Below are positions 18,503 to 27,812 of a stretch of DNA of 64,000 bases, piece after piece. How positions within the stretch are numbered: the first letter of the stretch is position 1; each line of letters opens with the position of its first letter. This DNA is from Mucilaginibacter sp. cycad4 (GTDB lineage: Bacteria; Bacteroidota; Bacteroidia; Sphingobacteriales; Sphingobacteriaceae): contig NZ_CP139559.1 of NCBI RefSeq assembly GCF_034263275.1, forward strand, positions 5,394,001 through 5,458,000. The letters are read 5' to 3'. The notes under the pieces are model-generated. The model saw nothing but the letters and a program-made list of their open reading frames with translations. It searched no databases and was not told the origin of the DNA. A program made the position numbers and the translations under genes.

Positions 18503-19378
18503 ATGGCTCATCAGGCAGGTTTTGTAAGTATAATAGGTAAACCCAACGCAGGGAAATCAACCCTTATGAACGCGCTGGTGGGCGAAAAAATGTCCATCAT
18601 CACCCCAAAAGCGCAGACTACACGCCACAGGATCCTGGGTATTGTGAATGATGAAAACTACCAGATCGTGTTTTCGGACACGCCCGGCGTTATCAAACCG
18701 CACTACGCCCTGCACGAAAGCATGATGCACCAGGTTGACGGCTCTATTGTTGATGCCGACCTTATTTTACTGGTCACCCACATTTATGAAGAGTATGACG
18801 AAGCAGACGTTCTTAAAAAATTGGAACGTTCATCAGCGCCGCTTGCCGTGCTCATCAACAAAATCGACCAGAGCGATGAAGAAACCGTAAAAAAGAAAGT
18901 TGAATTTTGGCAGGAAAAATTAAACCCTAAAGCCATCTTCGCCATATCGGCATTGCATGGCCACAACATCAAAGCCATTATGGATTTCGTGATCGAAAAC
19001 CTGCCCGAGCATGCCGCTTATTATGAAAAAGATGCCCTGACTGATCGTAACGACCGCTTCTTCGCTTCAGAAATGATCCGCGAGCAGGTGTTTAAGCAAT
19101 ACAAAAAAGAAATTCCTTATAGCACCGAGGTTATTGTAACCGCGTTTATAGAAGGCGAAAAACTTTACCGCATCAGCGCCGAGATCATTGTGGAGCGCGA
19201 ATCGCAAAAAAACATCATCATAGGCAAAGGCGGCGAAATGTTAAAAATCACCGGTACCTATGCCCGCCGCGCCATGGAAGACTTTTTTCAGCAAAAGGTT
19301 TTCCTGGAAATGTTTGTAAAAGTAATCCCCGACTGGCGTACCAAAAAGAATTACCTCAAACAATTCGGGTACGAATAG
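18503..19378 (+). CDS. era: GTPase Era
   Basis: Essential GTPase that binds the 3' end of 16S rRNA and helps 30S assembly. G1 (GKPNAGKST), G3 (FSDTPGVIKP) and G4 (INKID) motifs lie in the first 170 residues; the C-terminal third is the KH RNA-binding domain (ERESQKNIIIGKGGEMLKIT). I start at MAHQAGFVSIIGKPN, which gives the normal Era length of about 290; an in-frame Met 11 codons upstream (18470) is less likely. It precedes der by about 170 bases on the same strand. Confidence 0.96.
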   Translation: MAHQAGFVSIIGKPNAGKSTLMNALVGEKMSIITPKAQTTRHRILGIVNDENYQIVFSDTPGVIKPHYALHESMMHQVDGSIVDADLILLVTHIYEEYDEADVLKKLERSSAPLAVLINKIDQSDEETVKKKVEFWQEKLNPKAIFAISALHGHNIKAIMDFVIENLPEHAAYYEKDALTDRNDRFFASEMIREQVFKQYKKEIPYSTEVIVTAFIEGEKLYRISAEIIVERESQKNIIIGKGGEMLKITGTYARRAMEDFFQQKVFLEMFVKVIPDWRTKKNYLKQFGYE

Positions 19379-19548
19379 GAAGAACAGAATCAAGACTTTT
19401 AGAATCAGGATACAGGACACACTTCCAGCATCTTTGATTTATCGTTTAATAAAAATTTAAATTTCAATAGAACTGGATTGTTAAGTTAGATAGATTTGCA
19501 TTGTTCTTGCATCTTGACTTCTTGCATCCTGACTCTTAATAAAAAAGC

Positions 19549-20850
19549 ATGAGTAACATAGTAGCCATTGTGGGCAGGCCCAACGTAGGCAAATCAACAT
19601 TATATAACCGTTTAACCGAAAGCCGGAAGGCTATTGTTGATGACTTTAGCGGTGTCACGCGCGACAGGCATTACGGCCTTGCCGAATGGCTTAACCACAA
19701 CTTTACCGTTATTGATACGGGCGGCTACGTAGCCAACTCCGACGATGTATTTGAAACCGCCATTCGCGAGCAGGTTGATATAGCCATTGAAGAAGCTTCG
19801 GTGATCCTGTTTGTTGTTGATGTTACTACCGGCATTACCGATCTGGACGATGAGATTGCAAACCGCCTGCGCAAAAGCAAAAAACCTGTTTTTGTGGTAG
19901 TGAACAAACTGGATAATAATAACCAGGTTGCGGATGCCATGGTATTTTACAGCCTTGGCCTTGGTGAAATCTACAGCATTTCATCAATGACAGGCTCTGG
20001 CACTGGTGAACTGCTCGACGAAGTAGTAAAACACTTTGAAGACGAAGTACTTGAAGAAAATACCCGCCCTAAATATGCCATTGTTGGCCGCCCTAACGTG
20101 GGTAAATCATCTATTATTAATGCCCTTATCGGCAAAGACCGTAACATTGTTACCCCAATAGCCGGCACCACCCGCGATTCTATCCACATCCATTATAACC
20201 AGTATGGTCATGATTTTATGCTGATTGATACTGCAGGGATGCGTAAAAAAACAAAGGTTAAAGAAAATATCGAGTTTTACTCGGTAATGCGTACCATCAA
20301 AGCACTGGAAGAAGCCGATGTAATTATCCTGATGATCGATGCTGTTGAAGGCTTTGAATCGCAGGATATCAACATCTTCCACCTGGCCGAAAAGAACAAA
20401 AAAGGCGTAGTGATTGTGGTTAATAAATGGGATTTGATCGAGAAAAACAGCAAAACCATCAAAGTATTTGAAGAGCAGATCCGCGATAAGATAGCCCCTT
20501 TTACCGATGTACCTATCGTATTTACTTCGGTTACCGAAAAGCAGAGGGTATTAAAAGTGATTGATGTGGCCAACAAGGTTTACCAGAACCGTGCCCGCAA
20601 AATCCCTACTTCAAAACTGAACGAGGTAATGCTGCCCATTATCGAAAATTACCCTCCGCCATCCATAAAAGGTAAATACGTTAAAATAAAATACATTACC
20701 CAAATTGCCGGTACTTCGCCAATGTTTGCGTTTTTCTGCAATTTGCCGCAATACGTTAAGGAGCCTTACTACCGGTTTATTGAAAACAAACTCCGCGAAA
20801 ATTTTGAGTTTTCGGGTGCGCCCGTGCAAGTTTGGTTCAGGCAGAAGTAA
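19549..20850 (+). CDS. der: Ribosome biogenesis GTPase Der (EngA)
   Basis: A 433-residue double GTPase required for 50S assembly. The first G domain (about 1-165) has GRPNVGKSTLYNRL, DTGG and NKLD; the second (about 175-350) has GRPNVGKSSIINAL, DTAGM and NKWD; a KH-like domain follows and ends FEFSGAPVQVWFRQK. All motifs are intact and the length is standard. Two short direct repeats (TTCTTGCATC.TGACT) lie at 19502-19532 just before the gene, of unknown meaning. Confidence 0.97.
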   Translation: MSNIVAIVGRPNVGKSTLYNRLTESRKAIVDDFSGVTRDRHYGLAEWLNHNFTVIDTGGYVANSDDVFETAIREQVDIAIEEASVILFVVDVTTGITDLDDEIANRLRKSKKPVFVVVNKLDNNNQVADAMVFYSLGLGEIYSISSMTGSGTGELLDEVVKHFEDEVLEENTRPKYAIVGRPNVGKSSIINALIGKDRNIVTPIAGTTRDSIHIHYNQYGHDFMLIDTAGMRKKTKVKENIEFYSVMRTIKALEEADVIILMIDAVEGFESQDINIFHLAEKNKKGVVIVVNKWDLIEKNSKTIKVFEEQIRDKIAPFTDVPIVFTSVTEKQRVLKVIDVANKVYQNRARKIPTSKLNEVMLPIIENYPPPSIKGKYVKIKYITQIAGTSPMFAFFCNLPQYVKEPYYRFIENKLRENFEFSGAPVQVWFRQK

Positions 20851-20938
20851 TCTGAACCTGACCCTGATTTTTAGGATTCAAGGATTTCCTTGAGATTTAT
20901 CCTTGTAAAATCCAGACTTATGAAGTTCCACTATACCG

Positions 20939-21020
20939 CGTCATTGCGAGGTACGAAGCAATCCCCTATTTGCAGGTACGCCCTGTATAGTCCGCGATTG
21001 CTTCGTTCCTCGCAATGACG
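20939..21020. repeat. REP-like palindromic intergenic repeat, family A
   Basis: Two 25-base arms, 20939-20963 and 20996-21020, are near-perfect inverted copies (CGTCATTGCGAGG...GAAGCAATC and complement). A shortened relative lies at 34048-34081. This looks like a dispersed palindromic repeat. Confidence 0.8.
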
Positions 21021-21094
21021 TTTTTTATTTCCCCCATTGTTGCGTTTCTCTCCTCCGCTCCGTAATACTACTAAACCTCAATACTTTACACTTC

Positions 21095-21778
21095 ATGAAA
21101 AAGTTTTATTGTTTGGTACTCATAGTACTGGTGGCTTTTGCTGCATGTAAAAAAGGCCAACTTTCATCCGGCGATGGAGAGGACAATGGCTGCATCAATC
21201 GTGTTAAACGCGATTATAGCGACAGCAACAAAGTTGAGCTGATAACTGCCACTAAGCTCCTGCAAAAAAACAACATCCCGGTTAACGACCTGGTGATATA
21301 TAGAGTTATTTTAAACGATAGCATAACCAGTAACGGCCCGCTTAATATTTACCAGCATGTGGTAGCCTATGAAGAAAGCAATGGCTTGCCCATCTTTAAT
21401 TCGGGGATAAGCTATCATTTCAGGAACGAGGTTTTTAGCTCCTCAATAGGCCGGCGCTTTGGCACTCTTAACCTAAATACTAAGGCCGAAGCAACGTTGC
21501 CGCAAATACGTAAAGTTTTCATCGATGCTTTTAAAAAAGATGGTTATAACATTGCCAACAATGTTAACGAATCCTCATGCCTCAATGCCGAATTCGGGTA
21601 CTTCAACCTAAACCAGGATACCCCGGAGCATCCCAATTTTATTAAAGCATGGAAGGTAACTTTCTCAAAGTACAACGATTACCCCGTAGCCTATATTCAA
21701 GACAGCGACAGGAAATTAATTTATTATTTCAATGGATTAATGACCCTGGATAAAACCACTAAACAAAAGATAAACTAA
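21095..21778 (+). CDS. Putative lipoprotein of unknown function
   Basis: A 227-residue protein starting MKKFYCLVLIVLVAFAACKK: a lipoprotein signal peptide with lipobox AFAAC and lipidation at C18. The mature part has no domain I recognise; segments such as YHFRNEVFSSSIG and YPVAYIQDSDRKLIYYFNGL look like beta strands. It stands alone between der and a flavoprotein gene. Lysines after the Cys would favour export to the outer surface only weakly; location otherwise unknown. Confidence 0.75.
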   Translation: MKKFYCLVLIVLVAFAACKKGQLSSGDGEDNGCINRVKRDYSDSNKVELITATKLLQKNNIPVNDLVIYRVILNDSITSNGPLNIYQHVVAYEESNGLPIFNSGISYHFRNEVFSSSIGRRFGTLNLNTKAEATLPQIRKVFIDAFKKDGYNIANNVNESSCLNAEFGYFNLNQDTPEHPNFIKAWKVTFSKYNDYPVAYIQDSDRKLIYYFNGLMTLDKTTKQKIN

Positions 21779-21939
21779 GGTTTTATACTTCTGAAACTCT
21801 ACCGGTGCTGCCAAAGCCAGGTTAGTTTCCCCGGATAATCAGCCTGCTTTCCTTTGTCAATTCAAAAACACAAAATGCAACACAGTTGCATTTTGTGTTT
21901 TTGTCATTTACCTTTATCAATAATTAACCACAATATCAT

Positions 21940-22851
21940 ATGAAGGATTTTGATATGATCATTATCGGCGGCAGCAGTGCCGGTTTATCGGCAGGCATGG
22001 CTTTGGGCCGCGCCATGCGTAAAGTATTAATTATTGATAGCGGCATACCCTGCAACCGCCAAACGCCACATTCACACAACTTTTTTACCCGCGATGGCCA
22101 AACTCCGCACGAGATTTTGACTATTGCCCGCGAACAGACTTTAAAATACCCAACCATTACGCTGCTTCATAACGAGGCTGCCCATTGCATTCCAGTGCCA
22201 AACGGCTTTGAGGTCAGTACAAGATCCGGAGAAGTATTCGGCGCGAAAAAGGTTATTCTTGCCGCAGGCATTAAAGACCAGATGCCTGATATTCCGGGAT
22301 TTGCTGAATGCTGGGGCATATCGGTTATACATTGTCCTTATTGCCATGGCTACGAGTACGGGCATCAGCATACCGGCATATTTGCCAATGGGGAAATGGC
22401 TTTTGAACTGGCCAAACTTATTTCAAACTGGACAAAGGAGCTAACCGTGTTCACGAATGGCAAATCAACTTTAACCGACGACCAGCAAACCATCATCCTA
22501 AATAACAATATCCGGATTGTTGAAGAAAAAATAGAAGCACTTGATCATTATAACGGCCAGATTACCGCTATCAGGCTACAAAATGGTACCGAAATAAAAT
22601 TAATGGCTTTATATGCAAGGCTCCCCTTTGTGCAGCATAGTGATATTGCATTGCAGTTGGGTTGCGAGTTTACCAAGCAGGGCCATATCCAGGTTGATGC
22701 GCGGCAAAAAACTACCATACCGGGTGTTTATGCCTGTGGCGACAGTGCTTCAGGCATTCGCTCCATAGCCAACGCGGTTAACAGCGGCACCATGGCAGGC
22801 GTTATGGCGAATCTGGAATTAATTGATGAGGTTTTCCTGGCGGGGAAGTAG
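21940..22851 (+). CDS. Thioredoxin-reductase-like FAD-dependent oxidoreductase
   Basis: A 303-residue flavoprotein with a thioredoxin-reductase fold: FAD motif IIIGGSSAGLSAGMALGRA (7-25), a CPYC redox pair (C132, C135, in HCPYCHGYE) and the C-terminal FAD motif GVYACGDSAS. The pyridine-nucleotide domain is unusual: the expected GxGxxA/G loop reads GIFANGEMAFEL, so NADPH binding is weakened or altered. Members of this group often act as small-molecule disulfide or thiol oxidases rather than true thioredoxin reductases; no thioredoxin is adjacent. Cytoplasmic. Confidence 0.85.
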   Translation: MKDFDMIIIGGSSAGLSAGMALGRAMRKVLIIDSGIPCNRQTPHSHNFFTRDGQTPHEILTIAREQTLKYPTITLLHNEAAHCIPVPNGFEVSTRSGEVFGAKKVILAAGIKDQMPDIPGFAECWGISVIHCPYCHGYEYGHQHTGIFANGEMAFELAKLISNWTKELTVFTNGKSTLTDDQQTIILNNNIRIVEEKIEALDHYNGQITAIRLQNGTEIKLMALYARLPFVQHSDIALQLGCEFTKQGHIQVDARQKTTIPGVYACGDSASGIRSIANAVNSGTMAGVMANLELIDEVFLAGK

Positions 22852-22902
22852 CATCAATCTAACTACATTGAAGACTTCAAAAGTCTGGGAGAAGTTAAAT
22901 AC

Positions 22903-23138
22903 TTATTCATAAATCCTTGCAGCAGTCAGGATATCAGCAAAAACATTCCAGTTCATATTTTTTGGAAAGGGAGATTATTGTTCACATAGTAGCCTTCCAT
23001 ATCATCAGTCCAACTTTGGATTGCCTCAAGATATTCTAACAAAGATTTGTTTTCCCATTTATCAGGGTTAACTTTCAAATCGTTGATTAACGACGACATA
23101 AATTTTACAAAGTCTTCCTTCGAGTTTAAATTTGTCAT
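22903..23138 (-). pseudogene. DUF7660-like small protein with a frameshift at A6
   Basis: The first 61 codons read MTNLNSKEDFVKFMSSLIND..., with WENKSLLEYLEAIQSW and DDMEGYYV, a pattern I associate with DUF7660. Reading stops early after LPFQKI. Directly downstream, in the -1 frame, the expected family ending continues: NWNVFADILTAARIYE and a stop at 22903-22905. The switch lies at a run of six A (minus strand, 22963-22958); one extra A would restore the frame. It is either a disrupted gene, a -1 slippage site, or a homopolymer sequencing error. Function unknown. Confidence 0.7.
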
Positions 23139-23238
23139 ATATCAGACTGTGAAGATGTATTTTGTTGCTTTGTCAGGCTTAAAAGGTTTCTCTTTCGCCC
23201 CCGCGCTCGCCCGAAATGACATTTTTTTGTTTAGCCCC

Positions 23239-24825
23239 TTACTGCTCCAACCCTTTTTTAAAGGCCACATCATCGGTGTTGATCACTTTGAAGTAGGCAT
23301 TATCCCCCCATTTAAAGCGGGCTGCCTGGGCTTTGAGGATAGTTTTTATAGGTTCCCTGGAGATCTGAACTTCGTGCGAATCCATTTCTTTAATGGTTTG
23401 CGAAGCATACAGGATAAATTTATCCACGTCATCATTACTAACGGCGTATTGTTTTAAAAAGTCAGCTTCTGTAGGATATTTTTTAAGCAATTGCTGCTGG
23501 CAGTCAACAACATAAGCGGTAAATAATTGCTGCTGGCTCAGGTCCTGGATAAGCGGTGTAAACCTGCTGGTATCCGCCGGTACAAAAACATCAGGCATGA
23601 TACCGCCGCCGCTAAAAACTTTACGCCCGCTTGAGGTATGGTATGATGGCGTTCCTTTAAAAACACTGTCGTTCAGGTTGCTTTGTTCTGAAAAAAGCTC
23701 GCCCTTTTGCATGCGCTGGGCCAGTTCATTACGGTAACTGTCCACCCCGTTTTTGTATGATTTCTGGATAGAGCGGCCCGAAGGGGTATAATACCTTGCC
23801 ACCGTTAAATTCACTGCCGAACCGTCGTCAAAAGCAAACTGCTGCTGCACCAGGCCTTTACCAAACGACCGGCGCCCAACAATAGTGGCCCTGTCCAGGT
23901 CCTGCAAGGCACCTGCTAAAATTTCGCTGGCCGAAGCCGAGTATTCATCAATAAGCACGGTAAGCTTCCCTTTTTGAAACATGCCCGAATCTGTAGCAAA
24001 ATAATCGGTACGGGGTTCGTGTATACCTTTGGTATAAACTATCAGCTTCCCGTCGGTTAAAAACTCATCAGCTAATGAGGTAGCAGCATTCAGGTAGCCG
24101 CCGCCATTGCCTCTCAGGTCAAGTAGTAACTTATTCATGCCGTCAACTTTTAGGGCCGTTAACGCCTTTCTGAAATCGACGTCGGTAGTAGCCGAAAACT
24201 TACTGATTTTGATATAACCAGTTTTGGCATCGGCCATATAGGCGGCATCAACACTGCTCAGGTCAACATGTCCGCGCTTAACGGTAAGTATTTTTAAATC
24301 TTTGCTCAGCGGAGGCACAACGCTCAATTTTATTTCAGCATCCTTTTCACCCCTGAAAACACCATTTATACGGGTAGCCGTTAGCTTACTGCCCGAAAAC
24401 TTCTTATCATCAACATTGATCACCTTACTTCCCACCAGCAGTCCTGCCTTTTCGGCCGGGCCCCCCGCATAAACCTGTGTAATGATCAGTGTATCACGCA
24501 GCAACTGATATTCGATACCGATACCGTTAAAACCACCGTCTAACCGTTCATTGATGGATTGCGCCTGCTGCTGCGGTAAATAAAGCGAATGCGGATCGAG
24601 GTTTTGAAGCAGGTTATTTACCGATACCCCTTCAATGCTATCGATATTAACGCTGTCAACATAGTTACGGTCAACCAGTTGCAGTACCTTTGCTATCTTA
24701 CTATTGCTCACAAAAGAGAAGCCAAGGTTACGCGCGGCAAAATCCTTGTTAAGCACCTGGCCTATCATCACCCCTACCAGCAGCAGAATTATTGTCCGGA
24801 AAATTACACCCGCGGTCCTCTTCAT
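23239..24825 (-). CDS. S41 family carboxy-terminal processing peptidase
   Basis: A 528-residue serine protease of the Ctp/Prc family. N-terminal membrane anchor or signal (GVIFRTIILLLVGVMIGQVL), a helical region (40-85), a PDZ domain (about 88-170, NGIGIEYQLLRDTLIITQVY), then the S41 catalytic domain. The catalytic Ser lies in EYSASASEILAGAL and Lys in GRRSFGKGLVQQ, both intact. These enzymes process or degrade envelope proteins from the C-terminus. The gene is divergent from murQ; the 108-bp gap holds both promoters. Confidence 0.93.
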   Translation of the reverse strand: MKRTAGVIFRTIILLLVGVMIGQVLNKDFAARNLGFSFVSNSKIAKVLQLVDRNYVDSVNIDSIEGVSVNNLLQNLDPHSLYLPQQQAQSINERLDGGFNGIGIEYQLLRDTLIITQVYAGGPAEKAGLLVGSKVINVDDKKFSGSKLTATRINGVFRGEKDAEIKLSVVPPLSKDLKILTVKRGHVDLSSVDAAYMADAKTGYIKISKFSATTDVDFRKALTALKVDGMNKLLLDLRGNGGGYLNAATSLADEFLTDGKLIVYTKGIHEPRTDYFATDSGMFQKGKLTVLIDEYSASASEILAGALQDLDRATIVGRRSFGKGLVQQQFAFDDGSAVNLTVARYYTPSGRSIQKSYKNGVDSYRNELAQRMQKGELFSEQSNLNDSVFKGTPSYHTSSGRKVFSGGGIMPDVFVPADTSRFTPLIQDLSQQQLFTAYVVDCQQQLLKKYPTEADFLKQYAVSNDDVDKFILYASQTIKEMDSHEVQISREPIKTILKAQAARFKWGDNAYFKVINTDDVAFKKGLEQ

Positions 24826-24933
24826 AACTTATTACACACAAAGTTAACAATTGCAGGGTCAATAATTTTTACCTGCACCCTTGCTTTTGATGATTTTTAC
24901 CGAATTTTGTTATAAATTATTTGAAAACAGGCT

Positions 24934-25740
24934 ATGGAAACCACCACCGAAAGGGAATCGCACTATAAAAACCTCGAAAAACAGGCCGTAAGGGAAATTT
25001 TAGAAAACATTAATAACGAGGATAAAACCGTTCCCCTTGCTGTGGAAAAGGCCCTGCCGCAGATAGAAGCGCTTGCTACCATCACTGCCCGGAGGATGAA
25101 AAACGGCGGCAGGTTGTTTTACATAGGCGCCGGTACAAGCGGCCGTTTAGGTGTGGTTGATGCATCGGAATGCCCGCCAACATTCGGCGTTCCGTTTGAT
25201 ATGGTAGTAGGCTTGATAGCCGGTGGCGATGGCGCAATCCGTAAAGCAGTTGAATTTGCCGAAGATGATGCTGTACAGGCCTGGAAAGATCTGGAGGCTT
25301 TTGACATTAATGATAAAGATGTAGTTGTTGGCATTGCGGCTTCGGGCACTACGCCTTATGTAATTGGCGGTTTAAAAACAGCCAATGAGCATAATTTAGT
25401 TACCGGCTGCATTGTTTGTAACAGCGGCAGCCCGGTTGCGGCTGTGGCACAGTACCCGGTTGAAGTGGTAACCGGTCCGGAGTTTTTAACAGGATCAACC
25501 CGTATGAAGGCCGGTACCGCACAAAAATTAGTTTTAAATATGCTGAGCACAAGCGTAATGATCCAGCTTGGCCGTGTAAAAGGGAACAGGATGGTTGATA
25601 TGCAATTAAGCAATCATAAATTAGTGAACAGGGGCACACATATGGTAATGGACGAAACCGGCTTGAGCGAAGAGGAAGCAGCCGGGTTACTGAAACAATA
25701 CGGCAGCGTACGGAGCGCTGTTGATCATTTTAAAAAATAA
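24934..25740 (+). CDS. murQ: N-acetylmuramic acid 6-phosphate etherase
   Basis: Cleaves the lactyl ether of MurNAc-6-P to give GlcNAc-6-P and D-lactate in peptidoglycan recycling. The 268-residue protein holds a SIS domain: YIGAGTSGRLGVVDASECPP with the catalytic Glu in ASECPPTF, IAASGTTPYV, and TGSTRMKAGTAQKL. All are intact and the length is normal. No MurNAc transporter or amgK/murU gene is adjacent, so the source of substrate is not shown here. Cytoplasmic. Confidence 0.96.
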   Translation: METTTERESHYKNLEKQAVREILENINNEDKTVPLAVEKALPQIEALATITARRMKNGGRLFYIGAGTSGRLGVVDASECPPTFGVPFDMVVGLIAGGDGAIRKAVEFAEDDAVQAWKDLEAFDINDKDVVVGIAASGTTPYVIGGLKTANEHNLVTGCIVCNSGSPVAAVAQYPVEVVTGPEFLTGSTRMKAGTAQKLVLNMLSTSVMIQLGRVKGNRMVDMQLSNHKLVNRGTHMVMDETGLSEEEAAGLLKQYGSVRSAVDHFKK

Positions 25741-25842
25741 GCTGAATTTGAAAATGTGCTGATTTGAAAATTTGAAAATGCCTGGCATTCGATAAATTTT
25801 TCAATTCAATAAATTCAGGTTCAGACAATTGAAATTAACACA

Positions 25843-26409
25843 ATGCACGAAATTGAACCATATTATCGCTGGCGAGATGATTACGTAGCATCGGAAGATG
25901 AGTTTTCGCCTTTTTATGCAACAGAATACAGCGAGTTTGAATTTGACAAGCAGGTATACAATTACCTGCTGCACCCGCAATGGGATTCATTCGGCTCCAA
26001 TACACTTTACCTTAAAGTGCTTTTTGCCGATTATGATAAAGGCTACACCATTATTGAGCTGATAGGCGAATGGAACGACGCCATCAATAACGACATCATG
26101 CTGCTGAAGCGCGAACTACTTGACCTGATGATCGATAACGGCATCACCCACTTTATCCTGATAGGCGAAAACGTACTCAACTTTCACTCAAGCGATGATT
26201 GCTATTACGAAGAGTGGTTCCAGGATGTGGAGGACGGCTGGATAGCAGGCATCAACTTCCGCGACCACGTAATCGATGAGTTTAAACACAACAACATCGA
26301 CTACTACATCAACTTCGGCGGCGAACTTGATAACCTTGGGTGGAGAGCCCTAAAACCTGTACAGGTTTTCAAAAAGGTGGAAGAGCAGTTGATGCGCCGT
26401 TTAAACTAA
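25843..26409 (+). CDS. Conserved hypothetical protein, acidic and aromatic-rich
   Basis: A 188-residue soluble protein with no signal peptide and a strongly acidic, Tyr/Trp-rich N-terminus (EPYYRWRDDYVASEDEFSPF). Middle segments look like alternating strands and helices (LKVLFADYDKGYTIIELIG, LDLMIDNGITHFILIGENVL, NIDYYINFGGELD). I recognise no domain. It sits between murQ and the Bax-inhibitor-like gene on the same strand. Three TTTGAAAAT repeats (25745-25780) lie upstream. Confidence 0.75.
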   Translation: MHEIEPYYRWRDDYVASEDEFSPFYATEYSEFEFDKQVYNYLLHPQWDSFGSNTLYLKVLFADYDKGYTIIELIGEWNDAINNDIMLLKRELLDLMIDNGITHFILIGENVLNFHSSDDCYYEEWFQDVEDGWIAGINFRDHVIDEFKHNNIDYYINFGGELDNLGWRALKPVQVFKKVEEQLMRRLN

Positions 26410-26445
26410 TCTTACCGGAAGCCTTTCGGGCAAAGCAACAACCGG

Positions 26446-26544
26446 GTCATGCTGAACTTGTTTCAGCACCCCACTGGATAGGTAGGCGATTTGCTAAGCA
26501 GGTGGCTTAGCGAGTGAGGTGTTGAAACAAGTAATCAACATGAC
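26446..26544. repeat. REP-like palindromic intergenic repeat, family B
   Basis: A 99-bp unit with outer arms GTCATGCTGAACTTGTTTCA and a matching complement ending at 26544, and an inner GCTAAGC/GCTTAGC pair. A second copy of the same length lies at 33937-34035. Confidence 0.8.
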
Positions 26545-26649
26545 GGTGCTTGTTATAGAGACGACAAAACTGTCTTGCTTCTTTCCTCCCTTTCTTCACC
26601 TTACATTCACTTTTTATTCATAAATTCGTATATTATTTAATAACAAAAA

Positions 26650-27381
26650 ATGGAAATTAAAGATCCCGAATACGTTTATAAAAACGTAATACAATTAAAT
26701 GAACAAGATGCGTCGCGCAAATTCATAGCTAATGTATTTGTGTGGATGTTTGTTGCCCTGGGGCTTTCGGCCTTGTGTGCGTTCATATTTTCAGGTAACC
26801 AGGCGTTATATGAAATGCTTAGGGACCCTGCCACCGGCGGCAATACCGGTTTAGGTACCATTGTAATGTTTGCGCCGCTTGCGTTCGTACTGATAATCTC
26901 ATTTGGCTTTAACCGTTTATCATACGGTGTAGCAGCACTGCTGTTTATCGCTTTTTCGGCAGTTATGGGTATTAGTTTAAGTTATATACTAAGAGTGTTT
27001 ACAGAAAGCTCGGTACTTGGCGTATTTATTACAACCTCTGTTGTTTTCGGTATAATGGCCGTGGCAGGGTATACAACCAATACCGATCTTACCAAGTTTG
27101 GATCGATCATGATGATGGGTCTTATTGGTATTATCGTAGCATCGTTATTTAACATGTTTATGCATAGTTCTCAGTTAGAATACATCATCAGTTATGTTGG
27201 CATCGCAGTATTTGTTGGATTAACCGCTTATGATGTTCAGAAATTGAAACGCATAGGAGCCGGTCTTGAATATGGCACCTCATCAACAAGTAAAATGGCC
27301 CTTTTAGGTGGTTTAACATTGTACCTTGACTTCATCAACCTTTTCCTGATGATCCTCCGTTTATTCGGCAGAAGAAGATAA
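26650..27381 (+). CDS. Bax inhibitor-1/YccA family membrane protein
   Basis: A 243-residue integral membrane protein with seven hydrophobic segments, the BI-1/TMBIM fold (Ca2+ leak channel-like in Bacillus YetJ). The family C-terminus YDVQKLKRIGAGLEYGT and LTLYLDFINLFLMILRLFGR is clear, with the Asp pair that sets pH-gated conductance in relatives (D235-like in AYDVQ and LYLDF). The gene stands alone and is followed by a strong terminator. Confidence 0.93.
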   Translation: MEIKDPEYVYKNVIQLNEQDASRKFIANVFVWMFVALGLSALCAFIFSGNQALYEMLRDPATGGNTGLGTIVMFAPLAFVLIISFGFNRLSYGVAALLFIAFSAVMGISLSYILRVFTESSVLGVFITTSVVFGIMAVAGYTTNTDLTKFGSIMMMGLIGIIVASLFNMFMHSSQLEYIISYVGIAVFVGLTAYDVQKLKRIGAGLEYGTSSTSKMALLGGLTLYLDFINLFLMILRLFGRRR

Positions 27382-27402
27382 TTCTAATTAAGAAACTCAA
27401 TC

Positions 27403-27436
27403 AAAAAGCTGCCGTTTTCATAGGCGGCTTTTTTTG
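27403..27436 (+). terminator. Intrinsic terminator after the Bax-inhibitor-like gene
   Basis: AGCTGCC (27407-27413) pairs with GGCGGCT (27423-27429), one G-U pair, followed by seven T. Confidence 0.9.
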
Positions 27437-27516
27437 TTTAACAATGTGGCTTAGCTGTGATATTTAGCGTACGTTATACACTTGCAAATGACAACTTTAT
27501 TGCGCAACTTTGCGGT

Positions 27517-27624
27517 GCTTATGGAGAAAGACGGAGGGATTAGACCCTGCGATGTCTTAGCAACCTGTGCTTCACAAGGTGCTACATTCTACCAGGCAGC
27601 AATTATGCGCCCGGACAGATAAGC
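27517..27624 (+). promoter_or_regulatory. SAM-I (S-box) riboswitch upstream of metH
   Basis: The leader has the S-box core: P1 5' strand GCTTAT (27517-27522), the AGA...GACGGAGGGATTAGACCCT block, the GCAACCTG...AAGGTGCTA block, and P1 3' strand ATAAGC (27619-27624). It lies 190 bases before metH, a common target of SAM riboswitches. A second AGATAAGC at 27653-27660 repeats the P1 3' strand (27617-27624) and could compete for the 5' strand. A GAAAGTC/GACTTTTC stem lies between the two. Confidence 0.92.
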
Positions 27625-27812
27625 GAAAGTCATAACAACACCCGACTTTTCGAGATAAGCTTTTATTTATTTGTGATTACAACGATTGTTCTGATTACAC
27701 TGATTTAATTTTTACTGACCGGCTATTTGCTTAAGACGTCGGTAGATCCTAACAATCTTTAAAATCAAAGCAATCGGTGAAATCATCAAATAAAAATTGG
27801 TGAAATCAAAAA

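Noticed and set aside
23047..23457. Plus-strand ORF of 136 codons
   Set aside because: Antisense to the S41 peptidase and DUF7660-like genes; no hydrophobic or domain pattern of its own.
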